The notes beneath the pieces were generated by a model. It saw nothing but the letters and a program-made list of their open reading frames with translations, had not been told where the DNA came from and ran no database searches. Positions 28,070 to 36,430 of a DNA stretch of 64,000 nt are shown piece after piece (the stretch's first letter is position 1; every line of letters starts with the position of its first letter). The position numbers and the translations under genes are program-made. The stretch is from DYRB01 sp963802205 (lineage in GTDB: Bacteria; Pseudomonadota; Gammaproteobacteria; Chromatiales; Chromatiaceae): NCBI GenBank assembly GCA_963802205.1, contig CAWDHW010000032.1, positions 248,001 to 312,000 on the forward strand. Reading direction: 5' to 3'.

Positions 28070-28912
28070 ATGAATCGTTATCGTGGGTTCACACTGCTGA
28101 TCGTCGATGACCATGCGCACAACCTCTTCACGTTGCGCAGCCTCATCGAGCGGCACATGGACGTCGTGGTACTCGAGGCCAACTCGGGCCAGGCGGCCAT
28201 CGACATCACCCTGAGCCGTCCGGACATCGACCTCATCATTCTCGACGTCCAGATGCCGGAGATGGACGGCTTCCAGACCGCCTCCCTGCTGAAGCTCCGC
28301 AAGCGCACCCGCGACATCCCCATCATCTTTCTCACCGCCGCCTTTAAATCCGAGGAGTTCCAGCAACGCGGGTACGCCGTGGGCGCCGTGGACTACCTGC
28401 TCAAACCCATCGACGACAACTTGCTGATCAACAAGATCGGGGCCTACTTTCGCCTGATCGAGAAGGAGCGCGCGCTGAATGTCGTGCTCGAACAACGGGT
28501 GGCTGAGCGCACTGCACAACTGGAGCAGGCCAGGCAGTACCTTGCCAACATCATAAATTTCATGGGCGAGGCACTGCTGGTTCTGTCCCCCCAGGGCGAG
28601 ATCAAGTCTGCCAATCCAAAGGCCCTGCACATGCTCGGCTATACGGAGTCTGACCTGATCGGTATGTCCATCGGCGACGTCTTCGAGGAGGAGGGCGACG
28701 AGCAGGCAGGGGCCTTCATGGGGACCTGGCTGGAGGCCCTGATCCGCACCGGGGCCTTGAGCAAGATCGAGGCACGCTTCATCGCCCGGGATGGCCGGCG
28801 CGTCCCCATCTTGTTTTCCCGCACCGCGGTCAAGGACGCCGACGGGCACATCACCGACATCATTTGTATCGCCAAGGACATGACCGGCTATGTCCGCGCC
28901 GCAGCGGCCTAA
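28070..28912 (+). CDS. Response regulator with PAS output domain
   Basis: The 280-residue protein has a complete receiver domain (LLIVDDHAHN; phosphoacceptor Asp in LIILDVQMPEMDGF; FLTAAFKSEE; LLKPIDDNLLINKI), a coiled-coil linker (EQRVAERTAQLEQARQYL) and a PAS domain (LLVLSPQGEIKSANPKALHM; CIAKDMTGYV). It has no DNA-binding or enzymatic output, so it probably relays signal by protein contact, perhaps back to the upstream kinase. It lies 29 bp after that kinase and 45 bp before the ArsR gene. Confidence 0.88.
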   Translation: MNRYRGFTLLIVDDHAHNLFTLRSLIERHMDVVVLEANSGQAAIDITLSRPDIDLIILDVQMPEMDGFQTASLLKLRKRTRDIPIIFLTAAFKSEEFQQRGYAVGAVDYLLKPIDDNLLINKIGAYFRLIEKERALNVVLEQRVAERTAQLEQARQYLANIINFMGEALLVLSPQGEIKSANPKALHMLGYTESDLIGMSIGDVFEEEGDEQAGAFMGTWLEALIRTGALSKIEARFIARDGRRVPILFSRTAVKDADGHITDIICIAKDMTGYVRAAAA

Positions 28913-28957
28913 AGCCTCGGCGGCCCGGCGCGTTCCAAGACCCAGGAGGAAAGACCC

Positions 28958-29290
28958 ATGACCGAAGCGCACGAACTCTGGCCCGACGAGGAGGACACAG
29001 CGCTCACTGCCAATGCCCTCAAGGCGATGGCCCACCCCCTGCGCTGGAAGATCCTCTGCGCGCTGGGTCAAAACGAACTCTCGGTGGGCGAGATCGTCGA
29101 TCGCACCGGGACCTCCCAGAGCAACATCTCCCAGCACTTGGAACAGTTGCGCAACAAGAACATCGTGGTGGCCCGCAAGGAGGCCAACCGCATCTTCTAC
29201 CGCATCCGCAATGACCAACTGCTGGATCTCATCGGCATCATGCGGGACGTGCTGTGTCCAGCCAATCTGGATGATCGCTACCCGCGCTGA
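28958..29290 (+). CDS. ArsR-family regulator with persulfide-sensor-like cysteines
   Basis: Winged-helix repressor of 110 residues: helix-turn-helix VGEIVDRTGTSQSNISQHLE, wing VVARKEANRIFYRI. Only two cysteines are present, Cys34 (RWKILCALGQ) and Cys100 (MRDVLCPANL), 66 residues apart. The same spacing occurs in the dithiol persulfide sensors SqrR (41/107) and BigR (42/108). No metal-site CxC motif of ArsR/SmtB is present. I infer a reactive-sulfur-responsive repressor, which would suit a sulfide oxidiser. AGGAGG precedes the ATG. Same direction and close spacing suggest co-transcription with the kinase and regulator. Confidence 0.85.
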   Translation: MTEAHELWPDEEDTALTANALKAMAHPLRWKILCALGQNELSVGEIVDRTGTSQSNISQHLEQLRNKNIVVARKEANRIFYRIRNDQLLDLIGIMRDVLCPANLDDRYPR

Positions 29291-29442
29291 TGTTGGGAAA
29301 GGGGACTGTCGAGCCGACGCCTTCCGCCCGCATGGTTCCCCACCCCTGGCCGACCCAGCCTGACCCGTTGCCCCACGCGGCTTTGCGGTCCCCCGGGTAC
29401 TCACCGATAATCCGGGCCCCAACTACAGGTCCGGAGTGAAGC

Positions 29443-30306
29443 ATGGCGATCGATCAAGGCGGCTGGTTTTCGGAGGTCTTGGGGGAACTGGGCTGCGCCT
29501 TTTCCCTGCGCATCACGGCCAAGCTCCACGAGGAGCAGAGCCCATACCAGCACATCGAGATCTACGCCACCCAAGCCTTCGGAAACCTGATGGTGATCGA
29601 TGGGTCCATCATGCTCACGGCGCGGGACAATTTTCTCTATCACGAGATGCTGTCCCACCCAGCCCTGTTTAGCCATCCGGCACCGCGGCGGGTCTGCATC
29701 ATCGGCGGTGGCGACTGCGGGACCCTGCGCGAGGTCCTCAAGCACCCGGAGGTCGAGCAGGTCGTTCAGATCGATATCGACGAGCGGGTGACCCGCCTGG
29801 CGGAGCAGTTCTTTCCCGAACTGACCGAGGCCAATGGTGACGACCGAGCCCGCCTCCTGTTCGATGACGGCATCGCCTGGATGGCCATGGCGGTGCCCGA
29901 GACCCTGGATCTGATCATCGTGGACAGCACGGACCCCGTTGGCCCTGCGGTGGGGCTCTTCAGCCAGGGGTTCTTCCAGACTTGCCACAGCGCGCTGGCC
30001 CCCGGCGGGATCGTTGTCCAGCAGAGCGAGTCGCCCCTGCTGCACTCGGGACTACTGCGGGATATGCACGCCGCGATGCGCGGGGCCGGGTTCGCGGATG
30101 TGAAGACCCTGTTCTTCCCGCAGCCTGTCTACCCATCCGGCTGGTGGAGCGCGACCCTGGCGCGTAAGGGCGAGGCCATCGCCGGATTCCGCACAGACGA
30201 CGTGGAGCAGCGCCCCTTCGCCACGCGCTACTACAACGCCGACATCCATCGCGCTGCCCTTGCACAGCCGGAGTTCTTCCGGCGCGACCTGAACGGGGTG
30301 GGCTGA
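29443..30306 (+). CDS. speE: Spermidine synthase (polyamine aminopropyltransferase)
   Basis: Transfers aminopropyl from decarboxylated SAM to putrescine. The 287-residue protein contains EEQSPYQHIEIYATQAFGN, LMVIDGSIMLTARDNFLYHE, the nucleotide motif CIIGGGDCGTLREVLKH, IDIDERV and LIIVDSTDPVGPAVGLFS. The frame is complete and of usual length. No adjacent speD was found; the SAM decarboxylase must be elsewhere. Confidence 0.95.
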   Translation: MAIDQGGWFSEVLGELGCAFSLRITAKLHEEQSPYQHIEIYATQAFGNLMVIDGSIMLTARDNFLYHEMLSHPALFSHPAPRRVCIIGGGDCGTLREVLKHPEVEQVVQIDIDERVTRLAEQFFPELTEANGDDRARLLFDDGIAWMAMAVPETLDLIIVDSTDPVGPAVGLFSQGFFQTCHSALAPGGIVVQQSESPLLHSGLLRDMHAAMRGAGFADVKTLFFPQPVYPSGWWSATLARKGEAIAGFRTDDVEQRPFATRYYNADIHRAALAQPEFFRRDLNGVG

Positions 30307-30404
30307 ACGGGGCAATACAGTACCGATTCGGTGCTTGCCTGGCATGGGTGAAGCGCGGGAGACTTGCGTGCCAAAACCTTCCAACGACAGCGACGGAATA
30401 CCTT

Positions 30405-30644
30405 ATGCAAGCGCCAGAATGCCCCAAGATTGGCCCCTACGCCCTGGACCTCGAACCGGGGACCTACTGGTGGTGCAGTTGCGGAAGGTCGAAGAACCAG
30501 CCCTTCTGTGACGGATCACACAAAGAGACCGGCTTCGTACCAATGAAGCTCGAATTGACCGAGGCGGAGAAGGTCTGGCTGTGCGGTTGCAAGCGCAGCG
30601 GGGACAAGCCCTTCTGCGACGGGGCCCACAAGAAGCTCCTGTGA
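30405..30644 (+). CDS. Tandem CDGSH iron-sulfur protein
   Basis: The 79-residue protein has two complete CDGSH zinc-finger-type motifs, CSCGRSKNQPFCDGSH (Cys24, Cys26, Cys35, His39) and CGCKRSGDKPFCDGAH (Cys60, Cys62, Cys71, His75). Each can bind one [2Fe-2S] cluster with 3-Cys/1-His ligation, as in MitoNEET relatives. The ATG at 30405 was chosen over an upstream in-frame ATG because homology begins here. Such proteins act in redox or Fe-S handling; the partner is unknown. Confidence 0.9.
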   Translation: MQAPECPKIGPYALDLEPGTYWWCSCGRSKNQPFCDGSHKETGFVPMKLELTEAEKVWLCGCKRSGDKPFCDGAHKKLL

Positions 30645-30702
30645 CACCAGGCGCCCTGGCCCTGGGGCCAGTGCCGCGCGGTCGATCATCCTGCCGACAG
30701 GA

Positions 30703-30999
30703 TCAGGCGATGAGCAGGACCAGATTCCAGAGGAATGCGCCGACCAAGGCGCTGTAGAGATAGATGCGCCCCAGCGGCAGGAAGGCAATGGGCACGGCCG
30801 CTAGTGCCGCCAGGCTCAGAATCGGCCAGGAGAGCATGGACACAACCAGGGAACTGAGGGTCCAGTCCTTGAACAGCATCAGCAGCATCACCCCGCCCAG
30901 GGTGAAGGTCGCGGTCAGGAACAGCCAACCGAGATAACGGGAGAGCCAAGAGACCCCTGCGCCGACGGTGCGGGACAAGACCTTGGTCAGGCGCGACAT
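30703..30999 (-). CDS. Small membrane protein of unknown function
   Basis: The 98-residue protein has a basic N-terminus (MSRLTKVLSRTVG) and three hydrophobic segments (YLGWLFLTATFTLGGVMLLM; LVVSMLSWPILSLAALAAV; YLYSALVGAFLWNLVLLI). It converges on the CDGSH gene. I recognise no family. Confidence 0.55.
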   Translation of the reverse strand: MSRLTKVLSRTVGAGVSWLSRYLGWLFLTATFTLGGVMLLMLFKDWTLSSLVVSMLSWPILSLAALAAVPIAFLPLGRIYLYSALVGAFLWNLVLLIA

Positions 31000-31123
31000 G
31001 GTGGCTCCCCAGGGGCCGAGGCACCCCGCTTCCCGTGGGCAGCGGACACTCGAACCGGATCATCCCTCTGACACACTTTCACTCCAGTGGGCGGGTGATC
31101 GCGCAGCGCTCCAACATAGGCCG

Positions 31124-32059
31124 CTAGGTGTGGCCTATCAATTCGTCGATATGTGTGCTGACGCTACGCCCGAGGGAGGACAATTCGTAGCCCCCCTCGA
31201 GGCAGGCAACGATCCGCTCGCCGGCGTGTCTGCGGGCCGCCTCGTGCAGCTTGCGCGTGATCCAGGCATAGTCCGGCTCGCGCAGTGTGAAGTGGGACAT
31301 GTCGTCCTCGGCGTGGCCATCGAAGCCGGCGGAGATCATGATCAACTGCGGGCGGAAGGCCTCGATGCGCGGCAGCCAGGCCGCCTCCACCGCGGCCCGG
31401 AACTCAGGTCCACCGGTCCGCGAGGGTAGGGGCAGGTTGATGATGTTGGGGGCGTCCGTGTCGGCCCCGCTGTGGGGATAGAAGGGATGCTGAAAGCTGC
31501 TGCAGAACAGGACCCGCTCGTCGCCGATGAAGATGTCTTCGGTCCCGTTGCCGTGGTGGACATCGAAATCGACGATCAGGACCCGCTCCAGTCCGTGATG
31601 CTCCAGGGCATGGGCCGCACCGACGGCGACGTTGTTGAAGAAGCAAAAGCCCCCGGCCTTGCGGCGTTCGGCGTGATGTCCCGGCGGGCGGACACAACAG
31701 AAGGCGGCGTGGTGCTTTTTCCCCTCCATGACCAGATCGACCCCCAGGACCGCGGCCCCGGCGGAGTGCAGGGCGGCGGGCCAGGTGGCCCGACACATGG
31801 CGGTGTCGCCGTCGATCCAGGTGATGCCGCGGTCGTCCGTCGGTCGGCTGCGCTCGATCAGGCGGATGTAATCCGCGTCATGCACCCGATTGAGCTGTTC
31901 GAAGGTGGCCTCCGGGGCGTCATAATGCGTGACCAGCATTTCCATGCCCGAGGCGATGAGCCGATCCTGGATGGCGTGCAGGCGTTCCGGACTCTCCGGG
32001 TGATGCTTGCCCATGTCATGATCCTGGCAGGCATGGTGGGAGATATAGGCGAGATTCAT
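31124..32059 (-). CDS. Histone-deacetylase-family (AcuC-like) deacetylase
   Basis: Zinc-dependent amidohydrolase of the HDAC superfamily, 311 residues from the ATG at 32059. Active-site motifs are visible: RPPGHHAERRKAGGFCFFNN (His-His dyad), IVDFDVHHGNGTEDIF (zinc Asp and His) and MISAGFDGHAEDDMS (second zinc Asp). In bacteria such enzymes deacetylate acyl-CoA synthetase lysines (AcuC) or small acetylamines. The divergent PatZ-like acetyltransferase 162 bp away favours a protein-acetylation role. Confidence 0.9.
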   Translation of the reverse strand: MNLAYISHHACQDHDMGKHHPESPERLHAIQDRLIASGMEMLVTHYDAPEATFEQLNRVHDADYIRLIERSRPTDDRGITWIDGDTAMCRATWPAALHSAGAAVLGVDLVMEGKKHHAAFCCVRPPGHHAERRKAGGFCFFNNVAVGAAHALEHHGLERVLIVDFDVHHGNGTEDIFIGDERVLFCSSFQHPFYPHSGADTDAPNIINLPLPSRTGGPEFRAAVEAAWLPRIEAFRPQLIMISAGFDGHAEDDMSHFTLREPDYAWITRKLHEAARRHAGERIVACLEGGYELSSLGRSVSTHIDELIGHT

Positions 32060-32221
32060 GGGGATCGGCCTCCGCAATGTTTCAGCCCGGCCGCCCGGCT
32101 GCCACCGGCTGGCCCTGCAAGTGCCAACCCGAACCACCCGGCCCCTGAGTGTGCCGGGACGGTACGGACCGCAAAGGGTTCTTAGCTTAAACCAGTTCCA
32201 GCCCCGGAGGGGCAGATTCCC

Positions 32222-34900
32222 ATGCGTTTGTCCGATGTCGATCAACTCTTCACGCCGAGCTCCATCGCCGTCTTTGGACCCAGCGACCGCCCGGACTCCA
32301 TCGGCGGCATGGTCTATCGCAATGTCCTGGCCGCCGGGTTCAAGGGCGCCTGCTACGCGGTCAATCCGAAGTACACCGAGGTTGCCGGGCGGCCCTGCTA
32401 CAAGGGCCTGCGCGAGATCGACAAGCAGATCGACCTGGCCCTGATCGCCATGCCGCCGGACAAGGTGCCGGACATCCTCGACCAGTGCGGCGAGTACGGG
32501 GTCAAGGTTGCTGTGGTCCACACCGGCGGCTTCGCCGAGAGTGGGGACAAGGGCGCGGCCTTGCAGGAGCGCTTGGTGGACGCGGCGCGGCGCAACCGCA
32601 TCCGCCTCCTCGGGCCCAACTGTCTGGGGGTGATGCGCCCCGCCAGCGCGCTGAACGCCAGCTTCGGCGGGGAGCAGGCCAGGCGGGGCAACGTCGCCCT
32701 GGTCTCCCAGTCGGGGGCCGTGAGCACCGCCATGTTGGATTGGTCGGGGCCCAGGCGCCTGGGCTTCTCGGCCGTGGTTTCGCTGGGTGCCGGGGCGGAC
32801 GTGGGCTTCGGCAGCGTGCTGGATTATCTGGCCCTGGACAGCCAGAGCCACTGCATCCTGCTGTATGTAGAAGGGATGCGAAACGCCAGACGCTTCATGA
32901 GCGCCCTGCGCGCTGCCGCCCGTCTCAAGCCGGTCATCGTGGTGAAGTCCGGGCGCCGGCCCGCGGGGTCCCGCGCCGCACGCTCACATACCGGGGCCTG
33001 GGTCGGTTCACCGGACGTCTTCTCGGCCGCCATGGAGCGGGCAGGTGCAGTCCAGGTGGATGCCCTCGACCAGCTCTTCGCCGCTGCCCACGTGTTCGGT
33101 ACCGGTAAGCGTCTGACCGGGGAGCGCATCGCCATCGTCACCAACGGTGGTGGCCCCGGGGTCCTGGCGGCGGATCGCATCTCTGAGTTGGGAATGAACC
33201 TGGCCCAGTTGAGCGAGGCAACCCGGACCACCCTGGAGGGGGCCTTGCCGGACAACTGGTCACACGGCAACCCGGTGGACGTCATAGGCGATACCCCAGG
33301 GCGCGGCTACTGCATCGCCCTCGAGGCCTGCCTGGCGGACCCTGGAGTGGATGGGGTCCTGGCCATCCTCGCACCGCTGGCCACGGTCGATCCCACTGCG
33401 GTAGCCCAGCGGGTCATCGACATCGCCAAGAAGAGCGCTAAGCCGGTGCTCGCTTGCTGGATGGGGGCGACCCGGGTGGCGGAGGCCCAGACCCTGTTCG
33501 CCGAGGCCCGCGTCCCCCACTTCGATACCCCAGAGGACGCAGTGGAGGCATTTTCCTTCCTCGCCAAGCACCTGCGCAATCAGCGCCTGCTCATGCAGTC
33601 CCCCGGGCCCATGTCCTACGAGCAGGGGCCGGACGTGGACGGTGCCCGCCTCATCATCGAGGGGGTCATGGCAGAGGGGCGCAACACCCTCGGCATCATG
33701 GAGGCCAAGGCGATCCTCGCGGCCTTCCACATCCCCAGCATGCAGGCGGTCCTGGCGCGCACTCCCAACGAGGCCCTGATGGCGGCCCAGGTCTTAAGCT
33801 TCCCCGTGGTGCTAAAGATCAACTCCACCGACATCGCCCACAAGTCCGACGTGGACGGGGTGCGGCTGAACATCACCGACGCCCAGTCCGTGCGCCGGGA
33901 CTTCGCCGAGATCATGGAGCGTGCCAGGCGCCTGCGGCCGGACGCGGCCATCGACGGGGTCACGGTGGAGCACATGGTCTCCAAACGCGCCGCTCGGGAG
34001 CTGATGATCGGAGTGGTGCGCGACCCCATCTTTGGCCCCGTCATCACCTTCGGCTCCGGCGGGACCGAGGTCGAGGTCCTGGAGGACCGCGCCCTGGGGC
34101 TGCCGCCGCTCAACGCCTTCATCATACAGACCATGATCGAGCACACCCGGGTGGCGCGTCTCATGGGGGCCTTCAAGCACATGCCGCCTATGAACCGGGA
34201 GGCCCTGACCAAGATCCTGCAACGGGTCTCCGAGCTGGTGTGCGAGCTGCCGGAGATCCTCTGCATGGACATCAACCCTCTGATCGGCAACGATCGCGAG
34301 GTCATCGCCGTAGACGCCCGTATCCAGGTCGCCTACCGCCCGCCGCAGATGGCGCCTTATGGGCACATGGCCATACACCCCTATCCGAGTCATTTGATCG
34401 AGCGGGTACAACTGCCCAACGGTCAGGACCTCATCATCCGCCCCATCCGCCCGGAGGACGCTGAGATGGAGCAGGAATTCGTGCGGGGTTTATCCGAGCA
34501 AACCAAATACTTCCGCTTCATGCAGGCGATCAAGGAGCTCACCCCTGAGATGCTGGTGCGCTTTACCCAGATCGACTACGACCGCGAGATGGCACTCATC
34601 GGCGTGGTAGAAGAGGAAGGGCGCGATGTCGAGGTGGGCGTGGCCCGCTACATGTCCCGCCCCGGCGGCGATGCCTGCGAATTCGCCATCGTCGTCTCCG
34701 ACACCTGGCGCGACCGCGGCATCGGTGCCCGCCTGATGCGGGCCTTGATGCAGAACGCCCGGCAGCGCGGCCTGAGGCTCATGGAGGGCGAGGTTCTCAC
34801 CGCCAACACCCGCATGTTGGCCCTGATGGAGGCATTGGGCTTCCGCATCGAGCGCGACAAGCAGGATCCGGGGATCCGGTTGGTGACCAAGGTCCTGTGA
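32222..34900 (+). CDS. PatZ-like protein lysine acetyltransferase (acyl-CoA synthetase/GNAT fusion)
   Basis: The 892-residue protein has a CoA-binding domain (SSIAVFGPSDRPDSIGGMVY), succinyl-CoA-ligase-like domains (LVSQSGAVSTAMLDWSGP; RSHTGAWVG with His256 at the phosphohistidine region; VTNGGGPGVLAADRISELGM), an ATP-grasp region (FPVVLKINSTDIAHKSDVDG) and a C-terminal GNAT domain of about 160 residues (IRPIRPEDAEMEQEFVRGLS; VVSDTWRDRGIGARLMRALM). This is the architecture of PatZ/Pat, which acetylates and inactivates acetyl-CoA synthetase. The gene is divergent from a HDAC-type deacetylase. The N-terminal domains may sense acetyl-CoA. Confidence 0.93.
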   Translation: MRLSDVDQLFTPSSIAVFGPSDRPDSIGGMVYRNVLAAGFKGACYAVNPKYTEVAGRPCYKGLREIDKQIDLALIAMPPDKVPDILDQCGEYGVKVAVVHTGGFAESGDKGAALQERLVDAARRNRIRLLGPNCLGVMRPASALNASFGGEQARRGNVALVSQSGAVSTAMLDWSGPRRLGFSAVVSLGAGADVGFGSVLDYLALDSQSHCILLYVEGMRNARRFMSALRAAARLKPVIVVKSGRRPAGSRAARSHTGAWVGSPDVFSAAMERAGAVQVDALDQLFAAAHVFGTGKRLTGERIAIVTNGGGPGVLAADRISELGMNLAQLSEATRTTLEGALPDNWSHGNPVDVIGDTPGRGYCIALEACLADPGVDGVLAILAPLATVDPTAVAQRVIDIAKKSAKPVLACWMGATRVAEAQTLFAEARVPHFDTPEDAVEAFSFLAKHLRNQRLLMQSPGPMSYEQGPDVDGARLIIEGVMAEGRNTLGIMEAKAILAAFHIPSMQAVLARTPNEALMAAQVLSFPVVLKINSTDIAHKSDVDGVRLNITDAQSVRRDFAEIMERARRLRPDAAIDGVTVEHMVSKRAARELMIGVVRDPIFGPVITFGSGGTEVEVLEDRALGLPPLNAFIIQTMIEHTRVARLMGAFKHMPPMNREALTKILQRVSELVCELPEILCMDINPLIGNDREVIAVDARIQVAYRPPQMAPYGHMAIHPYPSHLIERVQLPNGQDLIIRPIRPEDAEMEQEFVRGLSEQTKYFRFMQAIKELTPEMLVRFTQIDYDREMALIGVVEEEGRDVEVGVARYMSRPGGDACEFAIVVSDTWRDRGIGARLMRALMQNARQRGLRLMEGEVLTANTRMLALMEALGFRIERDKQDPGIRLVTKVL

Positions 34901-35046
34901 CACGCTCGCGCACTGGCCGCCGGTCCCGGGCCCTGTCTTAGCTTCAGGGCCGCGGGGTCTGGCGTACTGGCCCTTCGGCCCCCAGATACCGGGACCGTTC
35001 GTCCGAACAAGCCCAGTTGGCCATCGTGAAGAAGGAGCCCAGACGC

Positions 35047-35583
35047 ATGAAATCGACAATCACCATCAGGAGCGAGACTGACGCCGATATCGGCGCCATC
35101 GCAAAAGTGACGATTGCAGCGTTCAAGACCTTGGAGATCAGCAACCACACGGAGCAATTCATCATCGAGGCGCTACGCGTCGCCAAGGCGCTCACGATAT
35201 CCTTCGTTGCCGAAGTCAATGGTCGTGTGGTCGGCCATATTGCATTCTCTCCTGTGACCATTTCAGACGGCACTCGGAACTGGTACGGCCTTGGACCTGT
35301 TTCGGTGTTGCCGGAGTACCAGCGGCAGGGGATCGGCAAGGCCCTGATACGGGAAGGTCTGTCACGGCTTAGAGACATGAATGCTCGAGGATGCTGTCTC
35401 GTTGGGCATCCGGACTACTACAGAAAATTCGGGTTCACAAACATCCCGGAACTTGTGCATGAAGGTGTTCCACCGGAGGTCTTTTTCGCTCTGTCTTTCG
35501 ACGGGCACACTCCGCAGGGCACAGTCGCTTTCCACGAAGGATTCAAAGCCGACGGCCAACAAGAGGGCGCAGGCGATGCTTGA
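35047..35583 (+). CDS. GNAT-family N-acetyltransferase (YhbS-like)
   Basis: The 178-residue protein is preceded by AAGGAG about 10 nt before its ATG. GNAT motifs: ITIRSETDADIGAIAKVTIA, ISFVAEVNGRVVGHIAFSPV, the acetyl-CoA loop VLPEYQRQGIGKALIREGL and HPDYYRKFGF. The best match is the YhbS-like single-domain group. Base composition is visibly less GC-rich than the neighbours, which suggests separate acquisition. The substrate is unknown. Confidence 0.85.
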   Translation: MKSTITIRSETDADIGAIAKVTIAAFKTLEISNHTEQFIIEALRVAKALTISFVAEVNGRVVGHIAFSPVTISDGTRNWYGLGPVSVLPEYQRQGIGKALIREGLSRLRDMNARGCCLVGHPDYYRKFGFTNIPELVHEGVPPEVFFALSFDGHTPQGTVAFHEGFKADGQQEGAGDA

Positions 35584-35788
35584 CAGCGCGGCTGACCCTC
35601 CGCATTGGGAACGCTTCGGATTCGACAAGGGCCAGTCCGAGACCAACCGCGACTGACGGCTCAGGGTTGTGTCTGGACCCCCAAGCGCGGCCTTTCGGGT
35701 TTGAAACCACCCCCTCTGAGAGATGGCCGTCTGTTCTGGACGGGGCGAATGCCCGGTCCGGCGGGCTGATTCGCACCGACCGCCAGAT

Positions 35789-36430
35789 TCAGGGAATCCC
35801 CAACAGTTTGTGGGTCTGCATACTCAACCGCCAGCGGGGGTGTGCCATGCAATAGGCGATGGCCCTTTGGATGTTCGCGGCGAGATCGGGCCCGTCCATG
35901 GGCTGGAGGTAGAAGTGGGCGAACGCCAGCCCGGCGAAACGCTCCGGTAGGGCATCCGGTTGCGGGTAGACCAGCTTCAGCTCGCTGCCGGCTTTGAGTA
36001 TCAGCCCGGCGTCGGCCTTGGGGCTGACGCAGATCCAGTCGATGCCGGGCGGGGCCGGGCGAGTGCCATTGGTTTCGACGGCGATCTCGCAGCCGCGGGC
36101 GTGCAGGGCCTCGACCAGTGGGGCATCCAGTTGCAGCAGTGGCTCGCCGCCGGTGCAGACCACATAGGGGCGGATGCCGGGACTTACCTCGGCGGGCCAC
36201 GCGGCGAGGATCTGGTCGGCCAATGCCTCGGCCGTGGCGTACCTGCCCCCACCGGGTCCGTCGATTCCCCGGAAGTCGGTGTCGCAGAAGGTGCAGATCG
36301 CCTTGGCCCTGTCCTGTTCGCGCCCGGACCAGAGGTTACAGCCGGTAAAGCGGCAGAAGACGGCCGGCCGGCCGGTCTGGGCCCCCTCGCCCTGGAGGGT
36401 GTAGAAGACCTCCTTGACCTTGTAGCTCAT
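35789..36430 (-). CDS. queE: 7-carboxy-7-deazaguanine synthase QueE
   Basis: Radical-SAM enzyme that converts 6-carboxytetrahydropterin to 7-carboxy-7-deazaguanine for queuosine. The 213-residue protein has the QueE-type cluster motif Cys31-x14-Cys46-x2-Cys49 (CNLWSGREQDRAKAICTFCD), the substrate loop VFYTLQGEGAQTGRP at the start and TGGEPLLQ for SAM binding. The start codon overlaps the end of queD by 4 bp (ATGA), so the two are translationally coupled. Confidence 0.95.
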   Translation of the reverse strand: MSYKVKEVFYTLQGEGAQTGRPAVFCRFTGCNLWSGREQDRAKAICTFCDTDFRGIDGPGGGRYATAEALADQILAAWPAEVSPGIRPYVVCTGGEPLLQLDAPLVEALHARGCEIAVETNGTRPAPPGIDWICVSPKADAGLILKAGSELKLVYPQPDALPERFAGLAFAHFYLQPMDGPDLAANIQRAIAYCMAHPRWRLSMQTHKLLGIP

